Source: Aphidius gifuensis (lineage: Eukaryota > Arthropoda > Insecta > Hymenoptera > Braconidae). From it: 64,000 nt of DNA. The notes beneath the pieces are model-generated. The model did not search any database, was not told the origin of the DNA, and saw only the letters and a program-made list of their open reading frames with translations. The stretch spans positions 16,528,654 to 16,592,653 of the forward strand of contig NC_057788.1 in NCBI RefSeq assembly GCF_014905175.1. The letters run 5' to 3'. Below, piece after piece: positions 10,560 through 23,341 of the stretch. The first letter of the stretch is position 1. Every line of letters begins with the position of its first letter. The position numbers and the translations under genes are program-made.

Positions 10560-11923
10560 GTTATGAGTTGTCGGAATTTTCGATTTTTTACCTGGTTTAC
10601 CTCTGGAGGGGCGAGAAAAAAACTATCAGCCTACGGGCTAAAACCAGAAAAAGCTATGCACCATGCGGTCTATGAATATTACAAGCCAATGTAAATAAAT
10701 TTAGAACAATTTTACGTTAATAAATTATATAGCCAAATGCCATTTAATTATTAAATAATATTTCAACAAATAAATCAATATAATATCAAAATAAACCAAC
10801 TTACAGTTTTTGGCTGGTGAATATTGAAAATATTATAAGTTTTTAATGTAAATATTAGAAGCAGTTAAAGCTGGAAGAGCTATGTACTGGCTGAATACTA
10901 GCAACCAAGTAAAAGATCGAACATCTAGGATCTTGGTCGATGACAATAATTCTTTAGGGTAAGAGGGGATCCTTTGGGGATGTTCGGTTTTTTCACCCGG
11001 TTCATTTTTTATTTTCATTATTTCGCTTGAAACCTATTAGTTGGCTTCAATAGACTGATTTAATTTAATCTTTACTGGTTATTATAATTATATGATTATA
11101 ACATGAGTGGTATCGTCAGAATCCTTATAATTTTAAGATTCTATCGATATCACTCATTATATTAATTTATCATTAATATTAAAATTGGCAGTATTGCCAC
11201 CTGACAATAATGTCGGCTTAAGCAGCATATTCAGGGTGTAAAGCCTCTACACTGCAAAAACTGCGCGTTTGGATTCTAGGCACTGTTCCATTGGATTCAT
11301 GGAGCACATTTTATTGAGCGCTGCTCAATGATATTCAAGGAGCACCGATATCGGTCCAGTTGCTCTGTTAATTCAAAGGTACTGGTCAACTGTATTCGTT
11401 GATCAGCCTGGACCGTCACTCGAATTAAGAAAGAGACACGCATACACATAACATAACCTCTCTATATCAGTAACTATTAAACAATTAACATATATATGAA
11501 TGCATATATGTTAAATATTCGATAAATTTAATAACTAAAGATATATAGAATATTTATAATAATTTATAAATGAATATTTATGATGTAAATATCGATATAT
11601 GACAGACATAAAAGTACAAATAGCGAGAGAGAAAAAATATAATGTAGTTGTGTTTGCGCATGCTTCCGAAACGCCGAAATCTGCTCAACAAATAAATAGG
11701 TACAGGACCAAGAAATCAAAGGAACAACTTCAACGGAGCAGTGCTCCATTAATCCAATGGAACAGTGCCTAGAATCCAAAGGCGCAGTTTTTGCAGTGTA
11801 GCTCCCCTCAAGGCATTACCTATAAGATGCGCTAGATGGAGCTAGGGGTGTCGAAATGCACTCTGAATATGTAATATAAAAATAAAAATGAGAGAGTTTG
11901 AGTGTTTACCGCAGGACATTACA
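10560..11923. repeat. Dispersed repeat, copy 1 (second copy 16980-17734)
   Basis: This segment parallels 16980-17734 in order. Shared marks are ACCATGCGGTC near the start, GGGGATCCTTTGGGGATGTTC at about 10966 against GGGGATCCTTCGGGGATGTTC at about 17328 (one difference), ATCGATATCACTCATTATAT, and CTACCGCAGGACATTACA or its near match at the end. The shared end ACATTACA could be an LTR edge read on the minus strand (TGTAATGTCC), but no coding domain or second terminus was found. It is interrupted by the element at 11250-11798. Confidence 0.6.
11250..11798. mobile_element. TA-flanked MITE inserted in dispersed repeat copy 1
   Basis: Inverted ends start CACTGCAAAAACTGCGC and run for about 45 bp at high identity, including TAGGCACTGTTCCATT. 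TA borders both ends (11248-11249, 11799-11800). Copy 2 of the host repeat (17612-17630) lacks the insert, which supports the boundaries. The inside contains GGAGCAC and TGCTC words and codes for nothing. Confidence 0.85.
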
Positions 11924-12465
11924 GAACTTTAATTGAAATTTTGATAAATGAGATATTTCATCAGTCAAATACACAAGACTCGAAACAAATGTTAATGTTA
12001 TCTGATTTTATTATTGCTAAAAAACTTCGAAGTTCGTCAAATTTCTCAACAAGAGAAATGAAAAATATAGGTTCCTTGAGACTAGCTGATTAAAGATATG
12101 TAAAAAAAAATTTCATCAACCCGAAAGAAAGAGTTGAAAAAAAAATAAATAAAGTTTATTTAAAAAAAAAACACATAGAAAAAATAATTTTACAGGGATA
12201 AAGTTTAGTAAATTTTTGTAGAGAAAAAAATTTACAATTTTTTGGTTTTTTTAGTATTTTTTTTATAGAAGGGTTGATTTAATATTACGGTTCAAAGTTT
12301 AGTTAATCACGTAATCGTTGTGAGTGGTGAGGGAGCTCAAAGTTTCAGGGGAAAGTTGAGAGGGAAATATATTGATGTTGCGCTCACCCTCGGTTACGCT
12401 TGGCCACGCTCGTTCATTCGGTTCCTACTATATCTGTCTTCTTTGAATATATATCTTTCTTTTTA
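11924..12465. other. AT-rich stretch, no recognised gene
   Basis: A 63-codon ORF at 11902-12093 has no family resemblance and overlaps the repeat end. The rest is low complexity. Confidence 0.5.
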
Positions 12466-13762
12466 GTGTTCCGTAGGACACTTATGTTTTCACTTTTCGT
12501 GTGACTTTTTGTTATTTCGTGATAAAAATAAAAGTTATGAATCGAATTGGCTTCTATGAAGCCCATTAGGTTCCATTTTTTTTCCCAAAAGCAATCATCG
12601 TATTTATTTTCAATTTTTGGCCCTTATCAGTTGTGATAGTGCCATTTTTTTACAGGGTCCAATTTCAAATATTGACGGATCGGATCCGGTAATGATTCAA
12701 TCGACGACGCTTCATGTGTAGACTCTCCGATATTTTTTTGAAATTTTTTGGTCGTTTATTTTTTTTTTTATTAAACAAAATGTAGTGTCAGAATTTGTTT
12801 TTGCAAGATATTTTTCGAACCGCCGAACCGAATTAGTTGATGTTAGATAAAATTTATGTTTTTTTTTTTTCCCAAAAGCAATCATCATATTTATTTTCAA
12901 TTTTCAGCCCTTATCAGTTGTGATAGCGCCATTTTTCTACAGGGCCCAATTTCAAATATTGACGGATCGGATCCGGCAATGGCAATGATTCAATCGACGA
13001 CGCTTCATCTGTAGACTCTACGATAGTTTTTTGAAGTTTTTTGGTCGTTTATTTTTTTTTTTATTAAACAAAATGTAGTGTCAGAATTTGTTTTTGCAAG
13101 ATATTTTTTGAACCGCCGAACCGAATTAGTTGATGTTAAATGAAATTTATGTTTTTTTTTTTTTCCCAAAAGCAATTATCATATTTATTTTGAATTTTTG
13201 GGCCTTATTAGATTTAATATCCACATTTTTCGATAGGGCCCAATTCCAAATATTGACGGATCGATTCCGGCAATGTTTTAATCGACGACGCTTCATCTGT
13301 AGACTTTACGATATTTTTTTGAAATTTTTCGGTCGTTTATTTTTTTTTTATTACACAAAATGTAGTGTCAGAATTTGTTTTTGCAAGATATTTTTTGAAC
13401 CGCCGAACCGAATTAGTTGATGTTAAATGAAATTTATGTTTTTTTTTTTTCCCAAAAGCAATTATCATATTTATTTTCAATTTTTGGGCCTTAATAGATT
13501 TAATATTTCCATTTTTCGATAGGGCTCAATTTCAAATATTGACAGATCGATTCCGGCAATGTTTCATTCGATGACGCTTCATCTGTAGACTTTACGTTAT
13601 TTTTTTGAAATTTTTCGGTCGTTTATTTTTTTTTTTTATTAAACAACAGAAACAAACAACTCTAGAAAATAAAACAAAACTAAAAAAATAGTCATTTATT
13701 TTACAACAAAATGAAAAAACAAACAACAAAAAAAAAAAATAAAAAATCCTACGGAACACTTA
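12466..13762. mobile_element. Element with short inverted ends around a tandem array of about 289 bp
   Basis: AGTGTTCCGTAGGA (12466) is matched by TCCTACGGAACACT (about 13746-13760). Between them lies a tandem array. The mark CCCAAAAGCAAT begins at 12584, 12871, 13165 and 13451 (spacing 287, 294, 286), so nearly four units, each with GACGGATCG, CGACGCTTCAT, GTCGTTTATT and GAACCGCCGAACCGAATTAG. No coding content. Confidence 0.7.
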
Positions 13763-13869
13763 GGGTGCACCTTGGGGGACTTGACTATATTTTTTTTTTT
13801 TCTTTCAAATCGAACTCTGAGCCGATTTTCGTTTTTGAAGCATCCGCGGCCGAAGAATAATAACAAAAG

Positions 13870-15860
13870 CGATTGTTTATTGTTAAATTAATATTAACGA
13901 TTGGATACTAGCTTCAATAGTTGACCGATTTCAATAATTTTTTTTTTTGTTTTAAAGGGCTTTAAACGTGGTATTATCTTATTGAATAGAAAAAATTATA
14001 ACTTAAAAAACAACAATAAAAGAAATTGTTTTTTGTAAAATTATTATTAAAAATTAAATTTCTATTTTATCAATTGATTGACTTTTTATTTTTTTTTATT
14101 TGTTTTAAAGGGGACAAAACCAACTTTAATAATACTGTAAAAATAAAATATTCACTCGTAAAACAACAAAAAATTGATTGTTTATTGTAAAATTATTATA
14201 TAAAAATAGAATTTCTTTCTATTTTAATAATTGGTACCAATTTCCTTTTTTTTTCTTTTCTTTTGTTTTGAAGAAGACAAGACAAACTTCAACATATTCA
14301 ACTTCAATAATTAATTGATTTAAAAACTTTGTTTTTTTTTTTTTTAAGGGGCCAAGACAAACTTCAATATTATCGTAAAAAAAAAATTTTCACTCGAAAA
14401 GTAACGATAAAGTTAATTGTTTATCCTAATAGTATATTGTGATACTAGGGGGTAAAGTAGTGTTTGATAAAATTCTGCTTAACCCCCTAATCTCACATAT
14501 ATTTTTCCTCACGTGGGCATTTTTTTTCTACTTTTTTAAACGCGTTTGTTGTGGTAAAGTGAATTATTATCTCACTTTTCACTGTACACGTCTTTTTCAC
14601 TTTAACCGAAACTTCCGGTAAAATGATTTTTACGGTAAAATAAAAGTTACGCTTCCGGTAAAATGAAAGTTACGCACGGTAAAGTGAAAAAGACGTGTGG
14701 AGCGGAGAGTGAGATAATAGTTCACTTTACCGCCGCAAACGCGTGGAAAAAAGTAGTAACAAAAATGCCTCAGTGAGGAAAAATTACTATATCAAAATTG
14801 AATTTCTATTTTAATAATTAATTTATTTCTTTTTTTTTTTTTTTTTGTTTTAAAGGGGACAAGACAAAATTCAATATGACTGTGAAAAAAAAAATTTCAC
14901 TCGAAAAATAACAATAAAATTAATTGTTTATTGTAAAATTATTATTTAAAAATTGAATTTCTATTCTAATAATTGATTGCGATTTGTTTTTTTTTTTATT
15001 ATTATTTAATTTTATAATGAACAAATAATTTTATTGTTGTTTTTCAAGTTTAGTAATTGTTTTTTTTTCTAATATTGAAGTTTGTCTTGTCTATTTTTTA
15101 AAACGAAAAAGAAAAGAAATCAATCAATCACATTAAAATGGAATCTCAACTTTGAATAATATTTTTACAATAAAATAAAATTAAATAATATTATTCAAAA
15201 TTAAATTTCTATTCTAACAATTGATGGTTTTTTTATCTTTTTTTTTTAAAAAAAAAAAGAAGAGAAACTTTAATATTATTGATAACTAACGATTTATAAA
15301 CTTTATAAACGATTAATTTTGTTGTTGTTTTTAAAGTTCATACATTTTTTTTTCTTTCAAAAAAATTGAAGTTTGTCTTGCCCACTTTAAAACAAAAAAA
15401 AAAAAAAAAAACATCAAAATCGATTATTAAAAAAGAAATTCGATTTTGAAATAATAATTTTACAATAAACAATTGATTTTATTGTTGTTTTTCGAGTTTT
15501 TATTTTTTCAAGTATTGAAGTTTGTCTTGTCCTCTTCAAAACGAAAAAAAAAAGAAATAAATCAATTATTAGAATAGAAATTCAATTTTTAAATAATAAT
15601 TTTACAATAAACAATTTATTATATTGTTATTTTTCGAGTAAAAATTTTTCTTCTCACAGTCTTATTGAAGTTTGTCTTGTCCCTTGTAAAACGAAAAAAA
15701 AAAAAAAAAGAAATAAATCAATTATTAAAATAAAAATTTAATTTTTAATAATAATTTTACAATAAACAATTAATTTTATTGTTATTTTTCGAATGAAATT
15801 TTTTTTTTTTTCAATATTATTGAAGTTTCAAACTTCAATATTACTGTAAAAAAAAAAAAA
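13870..15860. repeat. Head-to-head tandem array of a 125-160 bp T/A-rich unit
   Basis: Units contain GACAAGACAAACTTCAA, an A/T tract, a CACTCGAAAA-like mark, AATTGTTTATTGTAAAATTA and GAATTTCTATTTTAATAATT. They run in plus orientation to about 15000 (marks near 14107, 14269, 14344, 14853) and then in minus orientation (TTGAAGTTTGTCTTGTC at 15077, 15365, 15521, 15665). More units occur at 18455-18880, again in both orientations. Confidence 0.75.
14496..14796. mobile_element. Long-hairpin MITE inside the array
   Basis: TTTTTCCTCACGTGGGCATT at the left pairs with the complement near 14765-14785 (ATGCCTCAGTGAGGAAAAAT). The arms share CGCGTTTG, GGTAAAGTGAA, TTATCTCACT and ACACGTCTTTTTCACTTTA. The centre repeats CGGTAAAATGA and GTTACGC words. 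It is distinct in composition from the surrounding array. Confidence 0.7.
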
Positions 15861-16979
15861 TTATGACAAAAAAAAAAACAACAATGGAAGTTAAATATCG
15901 TAGCCGGATTATCTATTAGACAATCAGTATTGCCCTGTAATATAACCCTGCTAGATATGTAGTTAAATTAACCCTGTTTATCCTGCTCAATTAAAAAAAA
16001 AAAAAGGAAGGTAGGGAGACGAATTAGCGTAATGTAGGGAGGAATAAAAGGAAACCTGAAAGAAATACACAAAATTATGTCTCAATAAATTAATGAAATC
16101 GATTACAAAATTTTATATAAACGGACCACAATTTATTAGTATTTTAGCACAATTTAAAATTACAAAAATATATATAACGTAACTTAACTTTATAAACCCA
16201 ATTAACAATTTACACGTCGATACCGAAAAGAGAGATTGTAGACCATGCGGTTATTACGGAGTCAGTGGTTAAAGATTGATATTGAAAACGACCCGTCATT
16301 TAATATGATGGTTACCTGAGTAATCAGCGCCTGGGTTGAGACGCAATTCAGTCGTAATTTATATTAAACACTGATTCAACATACACGTAACAATGACGCT
16401 CGGTTTTACCATAATTGATTTTATATAATTGTTACAAATTAATATTTCAAACACTGAATAAAATTTGATAATTGTACTTACATTAGCTGTAGATTTTACA
16501 CAATAGAAAATTGGTGACGGCCTGTACCTTGACCTTGGGTATGGCTTCGCTTGGCTGGTATATGACGGATGGTGACAATTATTTTATATTCGATAAAATA
16601 ATCGTGTTGGTTTATATATTTGATTAAAATATATTACAGAGTATATTATACAACTTTAACTGTATAATTTGATGAAGTTAATGCACAATATTTGATGCAC
16701 GTGTATAACACTGATTTTACAATGCAATTGCAGTAACTTGTTATGTTCAACTAGTATTTAATTAAATAATTAACTATACTTTTTACTGTATTTTATAACT
16801 TGTATTCAAGACGCTATTACGGACCATGAAGTCAAAAATTTTATGATTTAAGATATTTAAATGTTTCTATTAAAATAATTTTACTGCTTACACCAATTAA
16901 TTGTAATTTATCCAATTCAATATTTATTTCATTAAATTATTTTAACACCAAAATGTGTATTCAGATTTAATTTTAAGAA
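15861..16979. other. Intergenic AT-rich DNA with GACCATGCGGTC marks
   Basis: No gene is recognised. Variants of AGACCATGCGGTC at 16238, 16820 and 16990 tie the right part to the dispersed repeat family that follows and to 10660. Confidence 0.45.
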
Positions 16980-17734
16980 AATAAGAACTTTTAGACCATG
17001 CGGTCGAAGTTTATTATAATATGAATTAAAAATGCTTTTAATGAATTTAAATCAGTAATTCTGGTAACTAAATGTTACGTAAATTTAAATGAATACAATT
17101 CAATAAAATAAATCAATAAAATATTGAGTTAAAATAACTTACAATTTTTGTGCTGCTGGCTCGTAAAATATTCTAAGTTTTTAATATAAAAATTAAAATT
17201 CCGTAGAGACAAAGTATCTATGCTAATAGAGCTGAAAGAGCTGTTGTTGGCAATGAGATCACTGACCAAGTGACCGAAATCTAGCGATCAATGTAACTCG
17301 ATACTCTCAGACCATAAGGGTAGGTGGGGATCCTTCGGGGATGTTCAGCTTTCCTCTTTGGTCCATTTCCACTTTTCCTAATGTCGCTTATTTCTTATTG
17401 GTCGAGGGAAATCTTGCGATTTTCAATCATTAATTAAAACTACTTCCAGTCATTTAATTATGACATGAATGATATCGAGATAATCCTTATATTTTTAGGA
17501 TTCTGTCGATATCACTCATTATATTAATCTATATCCAATTTTTATTATTAAAATTGGCGGCCTAGCCGCTTGGCAATAGTGCCAGCTCAAGCAATTTGTT
17601 AAGGGTTCCAAACCTCCAGTTCCCCCAAATGCATTACTTCTATTATGTGTAAGATGGAGATAGGGGTATCGAAATGCACCCTGAATTAAAATTAAAATGA
17701 AAAAAGTTAGTGCGCCTACCGCAGGACATTACAC
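16980..17734. repeat. Dispersed repeat, copy 2
   Basis: Parallels 10560-11923 without the TA-flanked insertion. It ends at CTACCGCAGGACATTACA (17716-17733). It supplies the empty-site comparison for the MITE at 11250-11798. Confidence 0.6.
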
Positions 17735-17917
17735 CCCCACAGGGAACGAAGTGTACGTAAACGGAAGGCTTAATGAACTATTCCGTACTATTAGTTTACT
17801 TATATTTTACCTTAAATTTACGTTACGAAAGTTCTTAATGTCTATTCGTTGAATCTGGAAGTTCTTGAAGTTCTTGAAGTTGTGAAAGTCTGAGCAATGG
17901 TCAGAGCGTATTGAAAT

Positions 17918-18441
17918 AACTGTCGCTCTGAACAAAGTACTTGAAGGTAGACCGGGGGCTGCAGAGCACTATAGAGCTCTGCAGAAAGAATTTGAGCAGT
18001 CAGAAAGAATGGCTAAGAGGGACTTCTGGAGGAAGTTCCGAGGAGAAACCTCTAGTGTGCCCGACGCGGCTAAGCTCAAGAAAATTATTGCCAAGAAAGG
18101 ATGTGCAGTAGGTGGACAACTCAAACTGGCGGGGGGGGGGGGGAAGTAATGCCTTGGACGAAGAGAAGAGATTGAAATCCTGCTGGATGAACACTTTTCT
18201 GGATATGTAGACCACTCTGATGGATACCTGGAGTGAACCAAGGGTCTTGAGACGCCAAGACTGGGTTATTAAATCCAGAGTGGTAAATAACGATGAAGTT
18301 AAATGGGTAATGAATGGGTTCGAAAATTATAAGAGTCCGGTAACCGATGGGGTGTTACCAGTTATGCTCGAAAAAGGATTAAACCATACACTTAGCAAGA
18401 CCTTTAGGGCGTGTATTGCTACGAGTTATGTACCGAGGTAA
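17918..18441 (+). pseudogene. Non-LTR (jockey-like) retrotransposon ORF2 fragment
   Basis: The reading runs ALNKVLEGRPGAAEHYRALQ, then RDFWRKFRGETSSVP. After a G tract of about 13 bases near 18130 it shifts frame to REEIEILLDEHFSGY and shifts again to the frame of 18220-18441. That part reads VKWVMNGFENYKSP, TDGVLPVMLEKG and FRACIATSYVP. This matches the segment just before and at the first RT block of jockey/I-type ORF2 (SF-x-YKSPG-x-DGI and F-x-ACL-x-x-GYVP). The family Gly in SPG is absent here (SPV). The endonuclease, catalytic YxDD and C-terminus are missing; it breaks off at the tandem array. GC is higher than its surroundings. Confidence 0.8.
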
Positions 18442-18454
18442 TGACATTCTAAAG

Positions 18455-18880
18455 AAGACGAGACAAACTTCAATATTTTTAAAAGGAAAAAAAATTCATA
18501 AACTTTTAAAACAACAAAATTAATTTAAAGTTTGATTAATTGTCTTTTCCTTTTTTTTTTGAAAAACAAAAAACAGATAAGAAAAAACCATGAATTGTTA
18601 AAATAAAAATTTAATTTTCAATAATATTATTTATTATTATTGAATTTTACAATAAACAATTAATTTTATTGTTGTTTTTCAAGTTTATAAATTGTTTTTT
18701 TTTTTCTAATATTGAAGTTTGTCTTGTCTTTTTTAAAACAAAAAAAAAAAAAAAAAAAAAAAAAATCAATCAATTATTAAAATAGAAATTCAATTTATAA
18801 CTAATAATTTTACAATGAACGATCAATTTTATTGTTATTTTTCGAACGAAAATTTTTTTTTTACAGTATTATTGAAGTTT
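18455..18880. repeat. More units of the 13.9-15.9 kb array
   Basis: GACGAGACAAACTTCAATA at 18461 (plus) and TTGAAGTTTGTCTTGTC at 18712 (minus), with the same TTTACAATAAACAATTAATT block. The array abuts the RT fragment on its right side, so the RT fragment appears to lie within or beside the array. Confidence 0.7.
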
Positions 18881-19493
18881 CAAACTCCTATTGACAATAC
18901 TGCTTTCCCTATAAAGAAAACAACGATAGATAAAGCCTTTCGCCGTCGTAAGGAAATAAAGAAATTGACAATCAAAAGTAGAGAAAAAAAAGGTGTTCTG
19001 AATAATAGAAAAATTCAATAAAAGCAATTTTTTGAAATGCTTCTGTGTTTTTAAATCCAATGTGTTTTAAATCAAAAAAACTCATATTAATAATAAAGAA
19101 AAACATTTAACTAATAATAATATTTATTTTTCATTTTCAACTAATTCTAATTTCTATCACATAATTATAGTTATAACATTATTACATATAATTTTTATTA
19201 CAATCATATTTTTTCAATCGAAAGTATTCTGGTAATATGCGAACTTAAATCTCATTTCTTTTATGTAACAAATATTTTTAAATATTTTTTTTCTTCCAGC
19301 AATGATTTGTTGATACAACAATATTTACTACTTATTTATAATACATGGTCTTTCGTTTTAAAATTCCGCCATTTAAAACTGTTTAACTATTTATTTATTC
19401 TGAATCAATTCGGTACAGAATTAATTCGTTCTCTGAGCGAACGATGAGTTTACCTAATACACTCTTTTAATACAATATACAAATATTCATCTA
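18881..19493. other. AT-rich stretch, one small basic ORF of unknown value
   Basis: A 68-codon frame ends at 19021 with a basic tail (AFRRRKEIKKLTIK), but its start lies in the repeat array and nothing supports expression. The rest shows nothing. Confidence 0.4.
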
Positions 19494-20450
19494 TATACAG
19501 AGTGTCCCATTTTATTTTATCAATGGATTTATTTTGAAAAATATAGCTCAAATTAAAAAATGTTTCAAGTAAAAGTTGTAGGGTTTGGAGGGAGACATAG
19601 AAAAAAAAAAAAAAATAATTCGAAAAATCCAAAATGGCGAAGTTTCCGGTATAAACATAGTTTTTTAAAATGAATACTGTATTTTTTTTTCGCACCAAAA
19701 TGTTTCTTACATCAAAAGTAATATTTTTTATTTAAAAAATTTTTCGATAAAATCATTTTTTTTTCGGCCCAATTTTATCTGTTGATGGATTTTCTTAAAA
19801 AAAAAATGGATTTGATTTGAAAATAATATTTAGAAAAGTTGTAGCGTTTAGAAAGACAAACACGAAAAAAAAAAAAAATTAGGTAAAAAATTCAAAATGG
19901 CGGAGTGAGAAGCATGAATACAAAAAATGGACTTAGCCAAAAAATTTTATTTAGAAAAAGTGTTAGACTTGATGCGAACAATTTTTTGGTAAAAAAAAAT
20001 TACATCTAACCTCAAAAAAAAAGATGTTTATACTTTAAACTCCGCCATTTTGAACTTTTTTGAAATTTTTTTTTTTTTTTTTCCGGGTTTGTCTTCTTGA
20101 GCGCTACATTTTTTCTAAATATTATTTTTTGATTAGAGCCATATTTTTTCAGAAAAATCCATAAACAGATAAAATTGGGCCGAAAAAAAAGTGATTTTAT
20201 CGGAAATTTTTTAAATAAAAAGTCTTAGTTTTGATGTAAAAAACGTAACAGTGCCAAAAAAATTGTAGTATCCATTCAAAAAAACTATGTTTATACCGGA
20301 AACTCCGCCATTTTCGATTTTTCGAATTTTTTTTTTTTTTTTTTTATGTCCCCCTCCAAACCCTACGACTTTTACTTGAAACATTTTCCAATTTAAGCTA
20401 TATTTTTCAAAATAAATGCATTGATAAACTAAAATGGGACACTCTGTATA
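19494..20450. mobile_element. 957-bp fold-back element, ACAGAGTGTCCCATTTT ends
   Basis: TATACAGAGTGTCCCATTTT at 19494 is matched inverted at 20450, and pairing continues far inward (AAATATAGCT, TTTCAAGTAAAAGT, GTAGGGTTTGGAGG). TATA or TA at both edges suits a mariner-type target. A/T tracts split the arms. Similar ACAGNGTGTCCCA ends are common in insect genomes (general knowledge). Confidence 0.8.
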
Positions 20451-20799
20451 TTTATAGATATACATTATTATTTATGAGGACTAACGTGATTTATACTAGC
20501 TGCTTTTGACGTAGTTAACATTCACATACATGAAAAAAAATCAATTTATTTTCCATAAACTATCACTTATTTCTTTTTTAATAAATTTTTAGAGCTTTTA
20601 TTGGCCATAATCAATTTCGAATCAAAGAACTTGAAGTATAGAGGTAATGTTTTATGTAATTCGTATCGGTTAGCTATTATTAATATCTTTTGCATTTCAA
20701 CTATGAACATATTCTCTTATATCAATACTTCTTTCATATTTTAATTTTCAATTAAAAATTTCATTCAACAAAGTTATCAGATCACTAGAGGAAACATAA
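20451..20799. other. AT-rich spacer, nothing recognised
   Basis: No coding pattern or inverted ends seen. Confidence 0.5.
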
Positions 20800-21742
20800 T
20801 CCTTTGATAAAGCGAGAAACTTGTTTCAGGATACCTGTTCAGGCTATGGAAAAGATACATTTTCCGAAATGGATCAAAATTCTGGATCCATTCCTGGTCA
20901 GGATACATGATCCAAAAATGATCGAAATTTTGGATTCATTCCTGATCATGATTTTTTTTTTCATTCCATACATGATTTTTTCACAAAAAAAAAAAAAATA
21001 AATATCAGATTTTCACCATGGATATATGTGATTTCTTTATTTTAAGTGACATATATTACTACTTGTAGAACTCATACTTATACGAACTAACCTCTGAAAC
21101 CTAACTTGACTTAATTTTGCAACTATCGCGAACCGAATTCGTCAATACCGGGTTACAACGCTGGCACTCGACACGCTTGCCATTTCAACATTCGATGATT
21201 GGTAAAAACTTTTTGGGCTCATATGTCTTCCACAGTTGCCTTGATCAAGTCTTCATCCAGATTGGATCGAGCTACTACTATTACAGATCTCTTAGAGCTG
21301 GCTTAATCCAGAATGGATGCACATAAAAGTATCAAATTATTTACTCTTTATTCTACAGATTGCTTGGTCAGGATAGCATCAAGTTATCTCTATCACAACC
21401 TTAATAGCAACATAGCTTGATGCAATCTGTAGAATATAGAGAACTGAATTTGATACCTATAACTTTATCCATTCCAGATCAAGCTATCTCCATGACATAT
21501 TTATTAGTGGTAGCGTGATCCAATCTGGATTAGAACTTGATTAGAATATTGAATTCATTCATATTTCAAATATTTCTATCTTGATCCAGATTGGATCATC
21601 AGGCCATCTTCAGTAGGGATATAATTAACTAGCCCAATCCAGACTGGATCAGGTTAGAGTTACTTAAATAGGGAAATCTCTACCATATCCTGATCTGGCC
21701 TGGATCAGATTTCAGGCAATAAGGAACCAATTTCTACTCGGG
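20800..21742. mobile_element. Word-filled element, GGATC/GATCC words, CCCGAGTAGAAATT right end
   Basis: Words GGATCC, TGATCCA, GATCCAGA, TTGGATCA and CAAGCTAT recur from about 20870 to 21710 in both orientations. Examples: ATCCAGATTGGATC at 21259 and 21586, and ATCCAGACTGGATC at 21637. The right end on the minus strand starts CCCGAGTAGAAATTGG (21742 downwards), matching the shared terminus of other word-filled elements. The left end was not found, so the start is approximate. Confidence 0.55.
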
Positions 21743-21934
21743 TATTTCTCGTAGTGTTATCAATAAACTGATATTAGTAAATAATGAAATTTTTTCGAGT
21801 CCCGATATAAGTAGTTTGAAGTAGAAAAAGACATTATTATTCAAGAAAAATGAATTAATTCGAGGAGAAAACTTCTACATATTACTAAAAGGATTGGTAA
21901 ATTACAAATCGATGGATAACATAATGAAAATAGA

Positions 21935-23341
21935 TAGTCCAGTCGAAAAATGATTGAGTTTGCTCGGTTGTACGACAACGTTAGAAAAAATCATGCGTAG
22001 AGATAAGAGGGTGGGTAATCAATTGGGATGAAAGAAAAATGGGAAAAAATTTTGGAAGGGGAAAAAAAACTGATTTCTTTTTCTATTTTGAATAGTGAGT
22101 AGGATAAAGGGTTTATAGGAAAATTATATTTGGGGAAAAATGTAGAGAAAAAAATTAGCTAAATTTCAGTCTAGTCATTTTTGAGGTATAGGGATCTGAC
22201 CTATTCATCATGGCATCTGGTGGCGCACAGTGAACTATTTCCAGACCATTAAAATACATTGAAAAATTTTATATGGTATAGTTTGTTGACGATAGCATAC
22301 TATAGTAAAATGGTCTGGAATACGCCATGTTGCCTCACAGATAAGCATTTACACAATAAATGTGTGCGTGAGCAACCAAACTCCGCTCATAGGTCAGATA
22401 TAGGAGAGTTGAGGGTATATTGGTGTTTAAAAATTATTTATTTGCGTTCGATTGGGATTCAAGGGATAATTAGATGACGTAGGAAGAAGGGACGTGTTCT
22501 CCGTTTTGTTCTGTCGTTCGTTGTACGAATTTTAGGGACTCGGATAAAATAATGATGACTAAAATATAAAGTAATATCAGATAAAATGAAGATTTTGATT
22601 CTGAGATTTTTAAAATTACAAATATTTTATTGTTTAAATAAAATATTATTTGTAATATTATTAATTGTTAATAAAAATTCATAAATCAAGGTAATTCAAT
22701 AAAAATATTGTCAATAAAATAAGAAAAAAATATTTTTTTTTTGATATAAACAATTGAACTATAAATAAATGAAAAAACCAAATGATAATATAAAATAAAA
22801 GGATAACTTTTTTTGTTTTTATTTTATAGTTTTATTTAACGGTCAGTATATTCATTATAAAACGGTTTTTTTTTTTTCCATGTTCGAGTAATTGTAGGAG
22901 GAAAAAAGGAGTTAAACCTTGAAAATGACTAACTATTGAATTATTTGTATAGAAAAACGAACCATTAACCTATAATAAATTTTTTGGAAACGATTATTCA
23001 AACGTTATTAATTTTCGAATTTTTTGGATAATAATTTTTTTTTTATCTCCCTTTTCAAGTAGTTGTACCGGAAAAACCGGGTTGAATCGCAAGAATGACC
23101 AAAGATTAAATGATCTAAATCGATAAATAAACCATCAGCCTATTAAGAAATTTCCGAAAACAATTATTTAAAAAGTTTTTGATTTTTTAATTTTTCAAAT
23201 AATAATTTATTCTTTTTCTCTGATTTAGAGTAATTGTACGGAAGGGGAGGATTATTTTTCCTCTATCCCAATTGATTAACCACCCTTTCCTCTTACGTTT
23301 TCTTACAACCCAGCAAACTTAATCAACTTTCGACTGGACTA
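21935..23341. mobile_element. 1.4-kb inverted-repeat element, GTCCAGTCGAAA ends, TA-flanked
   Basis: The left end GTCCAGTCGAAA (21937) pairs with TTTCGACTGGAC (23328-23339), and the arms pair for about 100 bp (GGTAATCAATTGGGAT against ATCCCAATTGATTAACC). TA lies on both sides. In the middle (about 22240-22320) CAGACCATT and AATGGTCTGG form an inner inverted pair. The 72-codon ORF at 22259 is not convincing. Confidence 0.75.

Noticed and set aside
10560..17734. A complete LTR retrotransposon with LTRs at 10.6-11.9 and 17.0-17.7 kb
   Set aside because: The two copies are similar and end in ACATTACA, but the DNA between them holds tandem arrays and no gag-pol, and the outer LTR edges were not found.
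17969..18241. Minus-strand ORFs of 90 and 71 codons over the RT fragment
   Set aside because: Antisense shadows of the jockey-like coding strand.
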